This document shows, in pieces, positions 27,301-33,807 of a DNA stretch of 64,000 bases. How positions within the stretch are numbered: position 1 is the first letter of the stretch; each line of letters begins with the position of its first letter. Origin of the DNA: Enoplolaimus lenunculus (Eukaryota; Nematoda; Enoplea; Enoplida; Thoracostomopsidae); contig JASANG010001633.1 in the NCBI GenBank assembly GCA_030248215.1, positions 124,001 to 188,000 on the forward strand, given 5' to 3'. A program made the position numbers and the translations under genes. The notes beneath the pieces were generated by a model that saw only the letters and a list, made by a program, of their open reading frames with translations, made no database searches and was not told the origin of the DNA.

Positions 27301-29492
27301 GGAACAGGATCAGGAACCGAAATTTAAAATAATTTTTATCGCCTAATTAAGGTTGAGCTTTTTAAAAAACTAGCCCATCACGGTGCAACCGGAATTATAA
27401 AATACCGGAACCGGAATGTCAAAAAACCGGAACCGGAGCCGGAGCCGGAACTGGAAAACAAAAAAAATGTAACCTAAATTTCATTTTTTACGCTATGTTA
27501 TCGCTTTTAATCGTGTAGGAAACGTATGATAAAATATGGAGTATGAAACTGAAAATTTCGCAATACACGCTTAGACAATTTCAGGAAAATATGCTAGAAT
27601 AATATTTCAACTTTTGTGAAATTTTCGAATGACAAAAAATTTTCAAAGCCAAAAAAACGGAAAATTCCGGTGAAAAAATACCGGATTTATTACCGGAACC
27701 GGACAGTGAATAATATCGGATTTCACTACCGGAACCAGAATTCTGGTTGCACCCTGATATATATAAAAAATTGCTCAAGGATCTAAATACTAGGAAATCA
27801 GTTGTACCTTTTTGCATTGTTCAAATTTGTTAAACTATTTAACAATAATTGATTTAAGCGTTATCAATATGGTAAAGTTGAATATCTTACAAAACACATA
27901 CCCTGATCTGAATGACAGTTTGACTTTCTGGAAGAGCTGAAATTTTTTAAAATAATCTTTTTACGTTTATGTAAAATTTCATTTTTTTTCAATGTCTCAT
28001 ACACTGTAAATTCCAGTGAGCTGATTTTAACTCAGACAGAGTTTAATCACTCAGTCTGAGTTAGGACTTTAAGAACTCAGAATTCTGAGACAATAAAGCT
28101 CATTCTGATTTAATTATTCGACTTGCCCGGAATCAACTGAACTCAGAGCGGAAATCAACTCAACTAAGAGTGAGTTAATGTTTACTTTTATTAACTCAGA
28201 AATAACTAACTCTCTAGTTGAGTTGATTAATCAACTCATTTGGAATTTACAGTGTACTAATATAAGTTAGCGATCATCGTAAACGCCTCCACCCAAAAAT
28301 CATAAACCTAAGCTACTCTCTAAAACTTAAACTTAAATTATAGCTTAACTAAGCTTGAATATATTAGTTTAAGTAAAATGCAAATGGCTGGACGCACTAA
28401 CTAAACTAGAATTTTAAGTTTTACTTATACGAACATATTTTTAAGTTTAATACAAGTTTAAGTAAAAAATATTTTTGATTTAAGTAATCAATCCAGCGCA
28501 GATATTATGTGTATCTGAGAGTTCACTAAGCATAGCTTAAACTAAAAATACGTAAGATTTTAAATTAGTTTAAGAGTAAACCAAGCTGTTATAGTTCAGT
28601 TATTCTTGAAACGTATTAAAAAATACTGCTCGATTAGTTTAGCTTAAATCAAGTTAGTTTAAGCTTTTAGAGAGTACGCCAGATTTAATGTACAGTTAAA
28701 AAATGAATCTGTATTGATATTTAAGCAAGCGTACATATTATTTGACGTGTCGAAGCAAATAGATATTTGCCTCAAACCTGAGTTCACGATAATCCCTATT
28801 TACTAGTTTTTACCGGAACCAAATCTTTTACCAGCAATAGAGGTAAACCTTGAATTTATCCGAGCCATGTTAGACAAATAGACATACCCACTCGGAGGCA
28901 GCAAACCAGAAGACTTATGGTCGGAAAAGCTCGGGATTAGGTTTAGGCTTAGAATTAGGATTTTGCTTCGTTCCATGATACTGTTATAGGGTAAGTCCGG
29001 GCTTCAACGGGTCAACAGAAGCGCTAGTTTGCGTATTAGGGTTTTCCTTTACCCTTTAAACTTGGGCTCATAGACTTAGCATTCAACCTTATGCTTTTGT
29101 AGATTGGGCTTTAACGTAAGTAGGCTTAGACTGCCGTTACGCTGGGACAAGGAACTCATTTGATTAAGGGGCCCATGTTACTTTTAGGGCCGTGTCCCGG
29201 TTTCTGGTGGGTCTGTAAAAGAGTAGGCTTACATTATAGATTACATTTTTTGCTTAGATTTAGGCTTAGGCTTTGGCTTTGGCTTAGGGATACGCTTTCG
29301 CAATCGCTTAGGCTTTGGATTATTAGCTTAGAAAAACGCTTAATCTACTGTTGCGGCCCTAAAAGTAACATTGGCCGTTTAAGGTAAGACTTTTATTTTG
29401 GTGACTATAATGTTCATACCTGGTTTTTGCGATGCACACAATATCAACAGCAAATTAGCGACATAAACCAAAAGCAGTAGTCGAAAAGTCAT
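387..29492 (-). CDS. Secreted collagen with 54-bp-type exons, 3' partial
   Basis: A collagen chain read from 30 exons, each bounded by AG and GT. In gene order: 29420-29492, 27902-27936, 27164-27190, 25961-25996, 24852-24896, 24003-24047, 23450-23503, 22882-22935, 22552-22605, 21612-21665, 21175-21228, 19766-19819, 18399-18452, 17636-17689, 17087-17140, 16551-16604, 14528-14581, 14188-14232, 13142-13240, 11766-11882, 10919-11098, 9485-9529, 9096-9158, 8633-8668, 7510-7554, 5482-5544, 4514-4531, 2849-2884, 2095-2121, 387-440. The protein starts with a 36-residue leader and linker, then 175 Gly-X-Y triplets (525 residues) are visible before the window ends. Every triple-helix exon is in phase 0, starts with a Gly codon and is a multiple of 9 bp. 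That architecture is typical of fibrillar collagens; no N-propeptide domain is seen. Two triplets lack Gly (FEP and ASP). The C-terminal domain, which would settle the class, lies outside. Type IV or a nematode-specific secreted collagen are alternatives. Confidence 0.93.
771..1942. repeat. 18-bp minisatellite, about 60 or more units, in a collagen intron
   Basis: Units of the type TTTTATTAGAATAACCAG repeat almost without interruption, with TCAG/TTAG, TACAAT and CCCG variants. Eighteen is a multiple of three, so long low-complexity frames appear on the minus strand; they have no start context and are not genes. It lies between collagen exons 440 and 2095. The remaining sequence of that intron shows nothing recognisable. 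Confidence 0.95.
2470..2665. mobile_element. GC-rich foldback fragment
   Basis: Two inverted copies of a stretch reading TTGAAATTATCAAAA, with GGTGCCGGACG-like outer arms, enclose a TATAGCGCTACC core. The core resembles the TTGCGCTATAC ends of another palindromic family in this window, so this may be a diverged or rearranged member. Confidence 0.5.
3979..4138. mobile_element. Telomere-hexamer MITE, with perfect 8-bp target duplication
   Basis: The ends are inverted (GGCCCATGTATAGAA, mirrored as TTCTATACATGGGCC). The interior is a run of CCTAAGC-type hexamers followed by a conserved AGTCTAAAGCTTAAACTGAC segment. AATATTTG flanks both sides (3971-3978 and 4139-4146), so this is a clean transposon insertion with an 8-bp duplication. 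No coding capacity, so non-autonomous. The superfamily is not determined. Confidence 0.85.
4280..4365. mobile_element. hAT-like MITE, 86 bp, 8-bp target duplication
   Basis: Starts CAGGGTGCAACCGG and ends in the mirrored ...TGTACCCTG. GTAAATAT repeats exactly on both sides (4272-4279, 4366-4373). CAGGG ends with 8-bp duplications are typical of hAT transposons. The interior is made of CCGGAG/CCGGAA-type purine repeats. Confidence 0.8.
4514..4531 (-). CDS. Collagen micro-exon, 18 bp (GLVGSD)
   Basis: Two triplets only, flanked by an acceptor ending TTTTAG and a GTAAGT donor. It keeps the gene's rule of Gly-first, phase-0, multiple-of-nine exons, which is why I accept so short an exon. Neighbouring exons are 27, 36 and 63 bp, so the 3' part of the visible helix is more fragmented than the middle. 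Confidence 0.7.
4551..4742. mobile_element. TA-flanked palindromic MITE (CACTGCAAAAAATGG family)
   Basis: Nearly the whole element is an inverted repeat running from CACTGCAA to TTTTTTGCAGTG, with TA dinucleotides on both sides, as for Tc1/mariner-type insertions. Inside are many TGAGTCA/GAGTCAAATT words. Other copies lie at 17880, 25214, 25548, 29530, 51940 and 55481. Confidence 0.8.
4823..6000. mobile_element. Three telomere-hexamer MITEs around a collagen exon
   Basis: Copies at about 4823-4975, 5284-5444 and 5834-6000 share the GGNCCATGTAWAGAACAGGG-type ends and CCTAAG cores. The middle one is best kept: 7 of 8 flanking bases match (CTGTTTTG and ATGTTTTG). Collagen exon 5482-5544 lies between the second and third copies and is not disrupted. 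Confidence 0.75.
6063..7088. repeat. Palindromic satellite with about 54-bp higher-order unit
   Basis: The basic word CACTGAAGCTTTTTGGCTTC alternates with a GAAGTTTTTTGGCTTC form followed by AGTGTCCAGCA, giving a two-part unit of roughly 54 bp. Each word is itself close to palindromic (GAAGC...GCTTC). Frames stay open on both strands because 54 divides by three; these are repeat artefacts. It fills the intron between collagen exons 5544 and 7510. Decayed copies of the same words occur at 53090-53360. Confidence 0.93.
7631..7868. mobile_element. Telomere-hexamer MITE, long (CCTAAG)n core
   Basis: Ends GGCCGATGTAAAGAACAGGG and mirrored ...CTTTACATGGGTC. Flanks AACGTTTA and AACGTTTT match at 7 of 8 positions. 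The core contains a long uninterrupted stretch of CCTAAG units with GTAAGAATGAG interruptions. Confidence 0.8.
8259..8622. mobile_element. Palindromic MITE with C-rich/G-rich core
   Basis: Inverted ends CTATACTAAATAT and ATATTAGTATAG, with inner mirrored blocks (ATCAAGAGT/ACTCTTGAT, AAGAGTGTGCAACT/AGTTGCACACTCTT) and a core where CCCTCC and GGAGGGG stretches face each other. A diverged relative lies near 23600-23780. Confidence 0.65.
9681..9960. mobile_element. Palindromic MITE with TTAA-type ends (AAGCCCTATTCACACG family)
   Basis: Inverted ends AAAGCCCTATTCACACGTGC and mirrored ...GTGTGAATAGGGCTT, rich in TTGCAGCTGCAA words. The better copy at 50291-50567 is flanked by TTAA on both sides, which points to a piggyBac-like target choice. 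The right flank here is TTAA and the left is diverged. Confidence 0.7.
10294..10489. mobile_element. GC-rich MITE with GGNTTGCGCTATAC ends
   Basis: Begins GGATTGCGCTATACTCG and ends ...CTATAGCGCAACCCT. The interior is rich in CG and GTGCGGC-type words. Related copies: 18758-18900, 51746-51893, 52558-52668, with fragments near 19060, 24700 and 7220. Its interior words resemble the units of the 31-bp satellite at 13391. Confidence 0.7.
10505..10714. mobile_element. Telomere-hexamer MITE, opposite orientation
   Basis: GGCCCATGTAAAGAGAATGG to ...TCTTTACATTGGCC, with flanks ACAAATGT and ATAAATGT (7 of 8). Hexamers here read CTTAGG on the plus strand, so the element inserted the other way round than at 3979. 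Confidence 0.8.
10919..11098 (-). CDS. Collagen exon 21, longest (180 bp, 20 triplets)
   Basis: Twenty uninterrupted Gly-X-Y triplets, rich in Pro, Arg and Asp, between a TTTCAG acceptor and a GTAAAT donor. It is the longest coding exon of the gene and lies in a cluster with the 117-bp (11766-11882) and 99-bp exons, so introns appear to have been lost in this stretch. Confidence 0.9.
11883..12595. other. Collagen intron part without clear elements
   Basis: Part of the intron between exons 11766-11882 and 13142-13240. Around 12386-12475 there are scattered CCGGAA words of the decayed hAT-like type. No exon, RNA gene or well-formed repeat was recognised. Confidence 0.4.
12596..12966. mobile_element. 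Foldback element, TGGCTGGGTTTCTGAAA ends
   Basis: Inverted ends TGGCTGGGTTTCTGAAACC and mirrored ...TTTCAGAAACCCAGCCA, followed inward by ACTTAAGTA-rich arms. This copy appears uninterrupted. A second copy at 45076-47091 has had other elements inserted into its middle, which makes this copy useful for comparison. Confidence 0.75.
13142..13240 (-). CDS. Collagen exon 19 (99 bp) with a Gly-less triplet (ASP)
   Basis: Eleven triplets; the tenth reads Ala-Ser-Pro in place of Gly-Ser-Pro. 99 bp is 54 plus 45, a size seen in fibrillar collagens and explained there by fusion of neighbouring exons. Acceptor TTTTAG and donor GTAAGG flank it. Confidence 0.85.
13391..13808. repeat. 31-bp GC-rich satellite, about 13 units
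   Basis: Units start GTGACAGACGACGCCGTACG and repeat every 31 bp (13410, 13441, 13472 and on). The end bears a tATAGCGCA-like word (about 13826), linking the array to the TTGCGCTATAC MITE family. Because 31 is not a multiple of three, all three minus-strand frames carry the same repeated peptide; none is a gene. Confidence 0.92.
14267..14410. repeat. Dispersed repeat, TAGTGACCCGAATA family
   Basis: A non-palindromic sequence starting CAGTAGTGACCCGAATA and carrying AGAGTCTGCAT and GTCCATAAATG words. Better copies are at 22019-22205, 29735-29905 and 53870-54045, with a start-only fragment at about 37913. No inverted ends or poly(A) tail were seen, so the class is unknown. Confidence 0.5.
14651..16367. 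repeat. Telomere-hexamer MITE expanded into a 115-bp satellite
   Basis: A full element (about 14651-14859) is followed by about 12 tandem units of 115-116 bp, each with GGCCCCTCTTAGCATATAAA, a GGACCAATGTAAAGAACAGG end motif and four or so CCTAAG hexamers. The last unit runs into a complete right half ending ...CTATACATGAGCC. CAAAACAG occurs exactly at 14643-14650 and again at 16368-16375, so the entire block sits inside one 8-bp target duplication. Some units alternate AGCTTAATTAA/AGCATAATTAA and TATTATAAT/CATTATAAT, suggesting two-unit amplification. Confidence 0.9.
16656..16861. mobile_element. Telomere-hexamer MITE, flanks diverged
   Basis: GGCCCATGTATAGGGCCGG to CGGCCCTGTTCTATACATGGTCC with the usual CCTAAG core and AAACTGACTCTATTACAGCC segment. 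No matching target duplication could be read. Confidence 0.72.
17229..17490. mobile_element. Telomere-hexamer MITE, second subfamily (GGCCCATGTTACTTTAAGG ends)
   Basis: The right end reads CCCCTTAAAGTAACATGGGCC; the left end is worn. The core repeats CCTAAGCGTTGCAAAAATGTG units three times. This subfamily has different ends from the AGAACAGG copies but the same hexamer-filled design. Relatives: 22224, 29170, 51433. Confidence 0.65.
17880..18090. mobile_element. TA-flanked palindromic MITE (CACTGCAAAAAATGG family)
   Basis: Intact inverted ends with TA on both sides (17878-17879, 18091-18092). The arms carry GTGAGTCAAATTGAC and CGAATTTGACTC words facing each other. Confidence 0.8.
18758..18900. 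mobile_element. GC-rich MITE with AGGGTTGCGCTATAC ends
   Basis: AGGGTTGCGCTATACTCGTC to AAGTATAGCGCAATCCT, with a short CG-rich interior. Same family as 10294-10489. Confidence 0.72.
19271..19581. mobile_element. Telomere-hexamer MITE with about 20 hexamers
   Basis: Perfect CATACATT duplication on each side (19263-19270, 19582-19589). The core has four blocks of GCTTAG hexamers separated by GAATAAACTCATTCTTAC spacers, the longest hexamer run in a single element of this window. A left-end fragment of the same family lies at about 18945-19045. Confidence 0.85.
20382..20530. repeat. 62-bp inverted repeat with 25-nt spacer
   Basis: The arms 20382-20443 and 20469-20530 are reverse complements with a single visible mismatch, around a spacer of 25 nt. 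There are no repeated transposon-like ends outside the arms and no second copy in the window. Transcribed within the collagen intron, or from its own promoter, it would fold into a long stable hairpin. It could be a young foldback element or a small-RNA precursor. Confidence 0.8.
20685..20755 (-). pseudogene. tRNA-like sequence, 71 nt, degenerate
   Basis: Read on the minus strand it starts GGTTGCATGGCGCAGGGGTA (A-box-like TGGCGCAGGGG) and contains GTTCGAAACC (B box). The 7-bp acceptor arms pair except for one wobble, but the anticodon and T stems do not pair well. It is probably a tRNA pseudogene or a SINE head. A working tRNA is unlikely. Confidence 0.45.
21433..21591. mobile_element. Telomere-hexamer MITE, perfect 8-bp duplication
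   Basis: GGCCAATGTAAAGACAGGGG to ...GATCTTTACATGGGCT, flanked exactly by AAAATTTT (21425-21432, 21592-21599). The hexamer core is short here. Confidence 0.82.
22019..22205. repeat. Dispersed repeat, TAGTGACCCGAATA family
   Basis: A fuller copy: CTGTAGTGACCCGAATAAAAG, then GAGTACGTATCCCTAATAA, AGAGTTCATAAATGTCAATT and TGACTCTAGGACGA. Word order is shared with 29735-29905 and 53870-54045. Confidence 0.6.
22224..22419. mobile_element. Telomere-hexamer MITE, second subfamily
   Basis: GGCCAATGTTACATTAAGGG to CTTAAAGTAACATGGGCC with CCTAAGCC core. Flanking 8-mers do not match well. A third, worn relative of the first subfamily lies at about 22650-22796. Confidence 0.72.
23095..23418. repeat. AT-rich minisatellite, unit about 24 bp
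   Basis: Units of the type TTTTTAATATTCATTTATTA repeat about 13 times with ATTA/ATCA/ATCGA variants. The array ends about 30 bp before collagen exon 23450-23503. Confidence 0.9.
23450..23503 (-). CDS. Collagen exon 7 with a Gly-less triplet (FEP)
   Basis: A 54-bp exon coding six triplets: [18 protein letters not shown]. Phenylalanine replaces the obligatory glycine of the last triplet, next to the splice donor, while exon length stays 54 bp. This gives a one-triplet imperfection and not a frame or length break. It is the first of the eleven consecutive 54-bp exons. Confidence 0.85.
25214..25676. mobile_element. Two adjacent TA-type palindromic MITEs
   Basis: A full copy at 25214-25422 and a shorter one at 25548-25676 of the CACTGCAAAAAATGG family. 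The second keeps CACTGCAAAAAATGG at one end and CCAGTG at the other, with a reduced middle. Both lie in the intron between collagen exons 24896 and 25961. Confidence 0.75.
25797..25942. mobile_element. Telomere-hexamer MITE next to a collagen exon
   Basis: GACCAATGCAAAGAACAGCGG to ...CTGTTCTTTACAGGGGCC with a short CCTAAG core. Its right end is only about 20 bp from collagen exon 25961-25996, close enough to lie over that exon's donor-side intron sequence. Confidence 0.72.
26120..26660. mobile_element. Two palindromic elements in tandem
   Basis: About 26120-26385 is a worn copy of the ACTGTAAATTCCAATGAG family (right end CTCATTGGAATTTACAATG). It is followed directly by an element about 26387-26660 with GTACTCTCTAAAAATATACT at the left and AGTGTAC at the right, rich in ACTTAA words. 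The rest of this intron up to 26926 shows nothing recognisable. Confidence 0.5.
26927..27132. mobile_element. Telomere-hexamer MITE, 7/8 target duplication
   Basis: GGCCCATGTAAAATATGAGG to TTCTTTACAGAGGCC, flanks AACACAAC and AACGCAAC. Hexamers read CTTAGG on the plus strand. The right edge is about 30 bp from collagen exon 27164-27190. Confidence 0.8.
27379..27756. mobile_element. hAT-like MITE, CGGTGCAACCGG ends
   Basis: Inverted ends CACGGTGCAACCGGAAT and ATTCTGGTTGCACCCTG, with CCGGAACCGGA runs at both sides of an AT-rich middle. No matching 8-mer flanks, so an old copy. A frame on the minus strand across it is a repeat artefact. Confidence 0.7.
27902..27936 (-). CDS. Collagen exon 2: short linker before the triple helix
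   Basis: A 35-bp exon between a TTTCAG acceptor and a GTATGT donor. With the leading G from exon 1 it encodes [12 protein letters not shown] and restores phase 0. It has no cysteine and no Gly-X-Y, so it is a plain linker between the signal peptide and the triple helix. Its non-multiple-of-three length is exactly compensated by exon 1. Confidence 0.75.
28002..28254. mobile_element. TA-flanked palindromic MITE (ACTGTAAATTCC family)
   Basis: CACTGTAAATTCCAGTGAG to ...CATTTGGAATTTACAGTG, TA on both sides, arms full of AACTCAGA/TGAGTT words. Further copies: 29982-30211 (TA on both sides), a shorter one about 30434-30592, and worn ones near 21829 and 26120. Confidence 0.78.
28314..28678. mobile_element. 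Palindromic element with TACTCTCTAAAA ends
   Basis: TACTCTCTAAAACTTAAACT to ...AAGCTTTTAGAGAGTA, with CTTAAACT/AGTTTAAG words in opposite orientation in the two halves. Confidence 0.65.
29170..29376. mobile_element. Telomere-hexamer MITE, second subfamily, good ends
   Basis: GGCCCATGTTACTTTTAGGG to CCCTAAAAGTAACATTGGCC. Flanks GATTAAGG and GTTTAAGG agree at 7 of 8. The core has TTAGGCTTTGGC variants of the hexamer. It lies in collagen intron 1, about 45 bp from the first coding exon. Confidence 0.8.
29420..29492 (-). CDS. Collagen exon 1: start codon and signal peptide
   Basis: ATG at 29490-29492 begins [16 protein letters not shown], a basic residue followed by a long hydrophobic run ending near CASQKP, a typical cleavable secretion signal. 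The exon carries 24 codons plus one base (phase 1) and ends at a GTATGA donor. The spare G joins the next exon at 27902-27936 to make an Ala codon, and the frame then runs directly into the first Gly-X-Y exon. That phase match is the evidence for this start. Promoter and 5' UTR were not resolved. Confidence 0.82.
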
Positions 29493-29529
29493 GATTATAT
29501 TAAATTTTACTAACAGTGAAACATATATT

Positions 29530-29905
29530 TACTGCAAAAAATGGTGAATCCAATTGACTCTCTTCGAAATAGGCTTTTCCGGACTACACAAATTGAGTCA
29601 AATTCGACTCCGTCTGAGTCAAATTCGCCTCATCCGAGCAGATTAGTGAGTCAAATTTGACTCTAATTCGACTCATCCGTGTCGCTTAGTGAGTCAAATT
29701 TGACTCTGGCGGAATCGATTTTGACTTACTGTATTGAACCGAATAAGAGGCGGGGGCCCCCTTTTGGTTCCGACTCAATAGGAGTCCGTATCCCTAATAA
29801 GAGTCCGTAAACGGATAGAGTCCCTAAACCCTAATTAGAGTTCATAAATGTCAATTAACCCTAATTGTTGCGCATAAATGACTACAGGACCAAATAATTT
29901 GAGTT
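29530..29905. mobile_element. Half MITE joined to a dispersed repeat, upstream of the collagen start
   Basis: 29530-29730 is a CACTGCAAAAAATGG-family element whose right arm is cut off; 29735-29905 is a copy of the TAGTGACCCGAATA repeat. They occupy the sequence just upstream of the collagen ATG, where its promoter or 5' UTR intron would be. Confidence 0.65.
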
Positions 29906-29981
29906 CGACGAACGTTAAAAACAAGGCTAACATATTTTTTGTTTGAATGGAATCCACGTTTGGGGCTATATTATCTCGCTA

Positions 29982-30211
29982 CACTGTAAATTGCAATGAG
30001 TAAATTAATCAATTCAGCTTTCGAGCTGGTTATTTCTGAAAAAATATCAGTAAAGATTAACTCACTCTGAGTTGAGTTGACTCTGGGTGAGTTGATTAAT
30101 TAACTCAGAATGAATTGAATCAACTCAATATTGTGAGTTCTGATAGTCCTAGCTCAGACTGAATGATTCAACTCACTCTGAGATAAAATCAACTCACTGA
30201 AATTTACAGTG
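29982..30211. mobile_element. TA-flanked palindromic MITE (ACTGTAAATTCC family)
   Basis: Ends CACTGTAAATTGCAATGAG and CACTGAAATTTACAGTG, TA at 29980-29981 and 30212-30213. Confidence 0.75.
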
Positions 30212-33200
30212 TAATATATAAAGCGATGAATTAAAATAATATTAAATAAAACTTTAAATGATTTCTGAACAGAGATGATCAATTCAATCAAATTGTGAAC
30301 TGCCAATGATGTCTAAATTTTTCTTAAACTCCTGTATATAAATTATAAATTTGCATATATTTTTGCTGTGAAATAGAATATATAATAGTAGAAATTGGCA
30401 CTAAACCACAAAGCGAAGTATATATACATGGTAAATTCCAGTCAGTTGATTTTAAATCAGCTCCCGGAATAAACTCAACCCAGAGTGAGAATCCACTCAA
30501 CGCAGAGTGAGCTAAAGTATATTGTTAGTAACTCAGGAAAAATTAACTTTCCGTCTGAGTTGACTAATTAACTCATTCGAATTTACAGTGATGCTTTTTA
30601 GCAGGGTACAACCGAAGGTCTGCATCCAGTTCCGGCAGTAAAGTGACCTGATGTTTTGTCTCCATCAGAATTTCTACCGGAAGCTAAGGTGTAATTTCGA
30701 AAGTGAAATTTTGCATAGATTTGCAACAATTGTATCATTTAAAGTGCTTTTGCTTTTGACTTTTGGTTCAATTTTTAAAAATTGTCGAACTTTCAAAAAA
30801 ATAAACCAAAAACCAAATTATTAACAGCATTTTTTATTTGCTAAAATTAGCAAATTAAACGTTATTTTAACTGCCTAATTTCGCTTCACCTCCAGTTTAA
30901 CCTCCGGCTCTCAATCTGACACACGTATATTTGTTGAAATAAACAAATATTAAACATCATTTTAACTACATAATTTCACCTCACCTCCAATTTCTCCTCC
31001 GGCTCCGGCAAGTTTTGTTGACCTTCGGCTTCGATATTTTTTGACTCCGGCTGCACCCTGCGTGATATGTGTAAAACACGTAAAAACATGACATTTTCTG
31101 TAGTACAGTGTTGTTTGAAGCAATAAAAATTGCAGTAGAAACGAGACCAACGGCAAAAACCATCATGCAGACGAAAACAAAGCAAACATCTTTTTCACCT
31201 TTTCATGAAATCACAAGAATAACCGAGTGTTAAAAATTGCGACATACAATCATAATAAAGGTATGGGCGCATAGCAGGGTGAAACCGGAGATGAAAAATA
31301 CCGGAGCCGGAGCGGAAGGTGAAGCCGAAGCTGGAGGCATAATTTTGTACGATGTTTAATTTACTAATTCTAGCAAATATAATCTGCGTAAGGTGTTGTT
31401 AAACCTTTTGGTTTTACACTTTTTGTTTTTTTTTCACAAAATTTCGGCAATTTTTTACTAGACGTCGTGTCAAAAAAGGTTTATAAGATTAATATGCAAA
31501 ATTGGACTACCGAAATTGCCGGAACTTCTGGTGCAGTTTCTACCGGAGCCAGAGCCAGAGCTGGAGGGAGGCATGTTCTCGCTGTAAGTATGAAACAGGG
31601 AGTGAAAAATAACTGTGATATAGTAGCACAGCGGAAAATTAAATAAATAGTTAAAATGGCTGATGTTAACAAATATAGGAGCAACAGTGATCTTATTAAG
31701 TCACCCAGTGTCTCAGTGTCCAATAGTGTTCCATGAATCATTAAAATATACAGGGCTGAGGTTTATATCACAAAAACATTTTACTTACAAGTTGAGGTTC
31801 ATATGATATATACTAAAGCTGTACTGTTTCGCTTGCATCAACCTATAAATCGGCTTAAAATAATGGGTTGTCCAAATTATGTGGATGTAAAAAAAGTTTG
31901 CCCGTTTTTCTGATCTCCAACATTGCCCAACTACATTTAGTGCAGTGTTTGATGTGCCAACTGATTGTTGTACTATAAAGCATATTTATTTATCAGGTTC
32001 CGAAAAGAACGTGCATTTTTTCATATCTACGTATTCATAAACATCGATGACCTAACGTCGCGAAATATAAAAAGAATGCCGTGTGCTTGTAAATTTTTTA
32101 TATTTCTTTTTATGATGATTGGTTGCTACGCCAGGCTTAGGTCTGTGCAAAGCCTGAAGCCTAAAACATGGCCTGATAAGCCTATGACTAAACTTTATCT
32201 CTTGATCCTGTGCATAGGCGGAAAATATATGTTGTTCCCACACCTAAAAACCTTATACAGATTAAAACAATTTTGTTTACGAATTTCTGGTGACACTTGA
32301 ATAAAAGATATGTGCATTGTATATGTAGTCTTCCTGTCTTCCAGTGTCCCAGTCAACTTGCGAACCGTTAAATAACATATTGTTTTCAAAACTAACTTTG
32401 GAAAATCTCGGTGGCGAAGTTCCCGAAACTGTAATCTAAAACCTAATTATTTTCGCAGAAGCTGGAAGCAGACATAGATGTCGTTTATTGTTTTTGAAAC
32501 AGGGTGTTCTAGTATGTTCAGAGAATGATTTTACCATTACTTCCAGAGTTGATTTTGGAAGGTAGAGAATTAGCTTTTAATGAACACGTAGCTTCTATCG
32601 AAATACATAGCTAATTTAGCAGTGATCAGGGAATTTTAAGCCTTAATGCAGTGGTTCGTCGAAAACCGTTATACCGTGTAAGATTTTGATGATGTGGAAG
32701 GGCAGGCTCGTGTTATCTATTTTATTTAATTTTGGCGACATAAAGAACAGTTCGCATTACATGTTTGTAGTCTTGCATCTTGTGCCATCGATCATCATAC
32801 AGATGTGCATGTGATAGCATTTTGATTGGCTTGATCACATTATGTAACTCGTAGTTGTATATTCGTTTACACTTTTGTTTTTATTTCGTAGCTTCTAGTT
32901 AAATATAAGCTGTGTTACTGCATATTTTTGTAACGTAATACTCAAACCAATCCTTCCAGCTTACGTAATGTATGTTGGAGGGGAGCTTTTGCTCCCAGTT
33001 GTTGTTTTTCTGAACACTGTAAGTTTTATTTGTCTATCTTAAGCATAAAACTGCCCATAACACCGTAACAGTGGAAATATGTGTATCTGTGGCGATTCTG
33101 ACCTTCACAGACTCAGCGTGGCCAAATAAGTACTCAGTGCCGATACGTACTGTGTTATAACTGGCACAGTAGCTCCATTCATGTTACTGCCAAGCATATC

Positions 33201-33807
33201 ATTCTCCGGGTAGTTTATTCGGAGCACTTGATTTTTGTTAAAATTTTGGTATTTTCGTGCTCAACTGGACCTCGATAGTCCAGAAATATACAAATTGACT
33301 ATGTATATTTGTGGAAAATTTTTAGATTTTTTCGAATTTTCATCAGGGAGGAACCTTGCGTGAAAAACTCTATACTTGTAAAATTTGAAAAAAAATGGGT
33401 ATCGCTAGAACCGTCTGGACTTTGATGATTGTATAGGTATTAACAGTTTTTAATTGCGTATGAAAAAATATACGAATTATTCTTAAAAGCTAAGTTTTCG
33501 CACGAAAACGTTTTTAGACTTCTTACTGTGGAGAGCGCAGCAGTTTAGGCTTCTTAATGCCGAGTGCTGAATTTCGTTCGAGCGCTTCATTTTGTGGGGC
33601 CACGACTAAGCGTTATCGTTACTACACTAGTTATTCTTTTCTTTAGTACTGCTTTTTTATTAGGAGGATTCTCGAGTAAAAAATCTAAAAAAATTGTTTT
33701 TAGAATCTGTTTGGATTTGTTTCACACATTTTCACATTTTTTGCTTGTTATTTGTTGAGAATTGTGGTTCGCAGCCATGTTGACTGTTTATTTCTTTCTC
33801 CTTTTAG
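30212..33807. other. Spacer between collagen and SELENOF, no confident gene
   Basis: Includes a short palindromic MITE (about 30434-30592), a worn hAT-like element with CAGGGTACAACC and GGCTGCACCCTG ends (about 30603-31068) and a further CAGGGTGAAACCGG start at 31275. A short frame at 32073 starts MPCACKFFIFLFMMIGC and another near 33565 encodes a hydrophobic run (VIVTTLVILFFSTAF); either could be the missing signal-peptide exon of SELENOF, but neither has a donor in the required phase 0, so I do not call them. Confidence 0.5.

Noticed and set aside
33564-33758. Hydrophobic frame just before SELENOF as its signal peptide
   Set aside because: It starts with GTG, has an upstream in-frame stop and no donor in the phase needed to join 33808.
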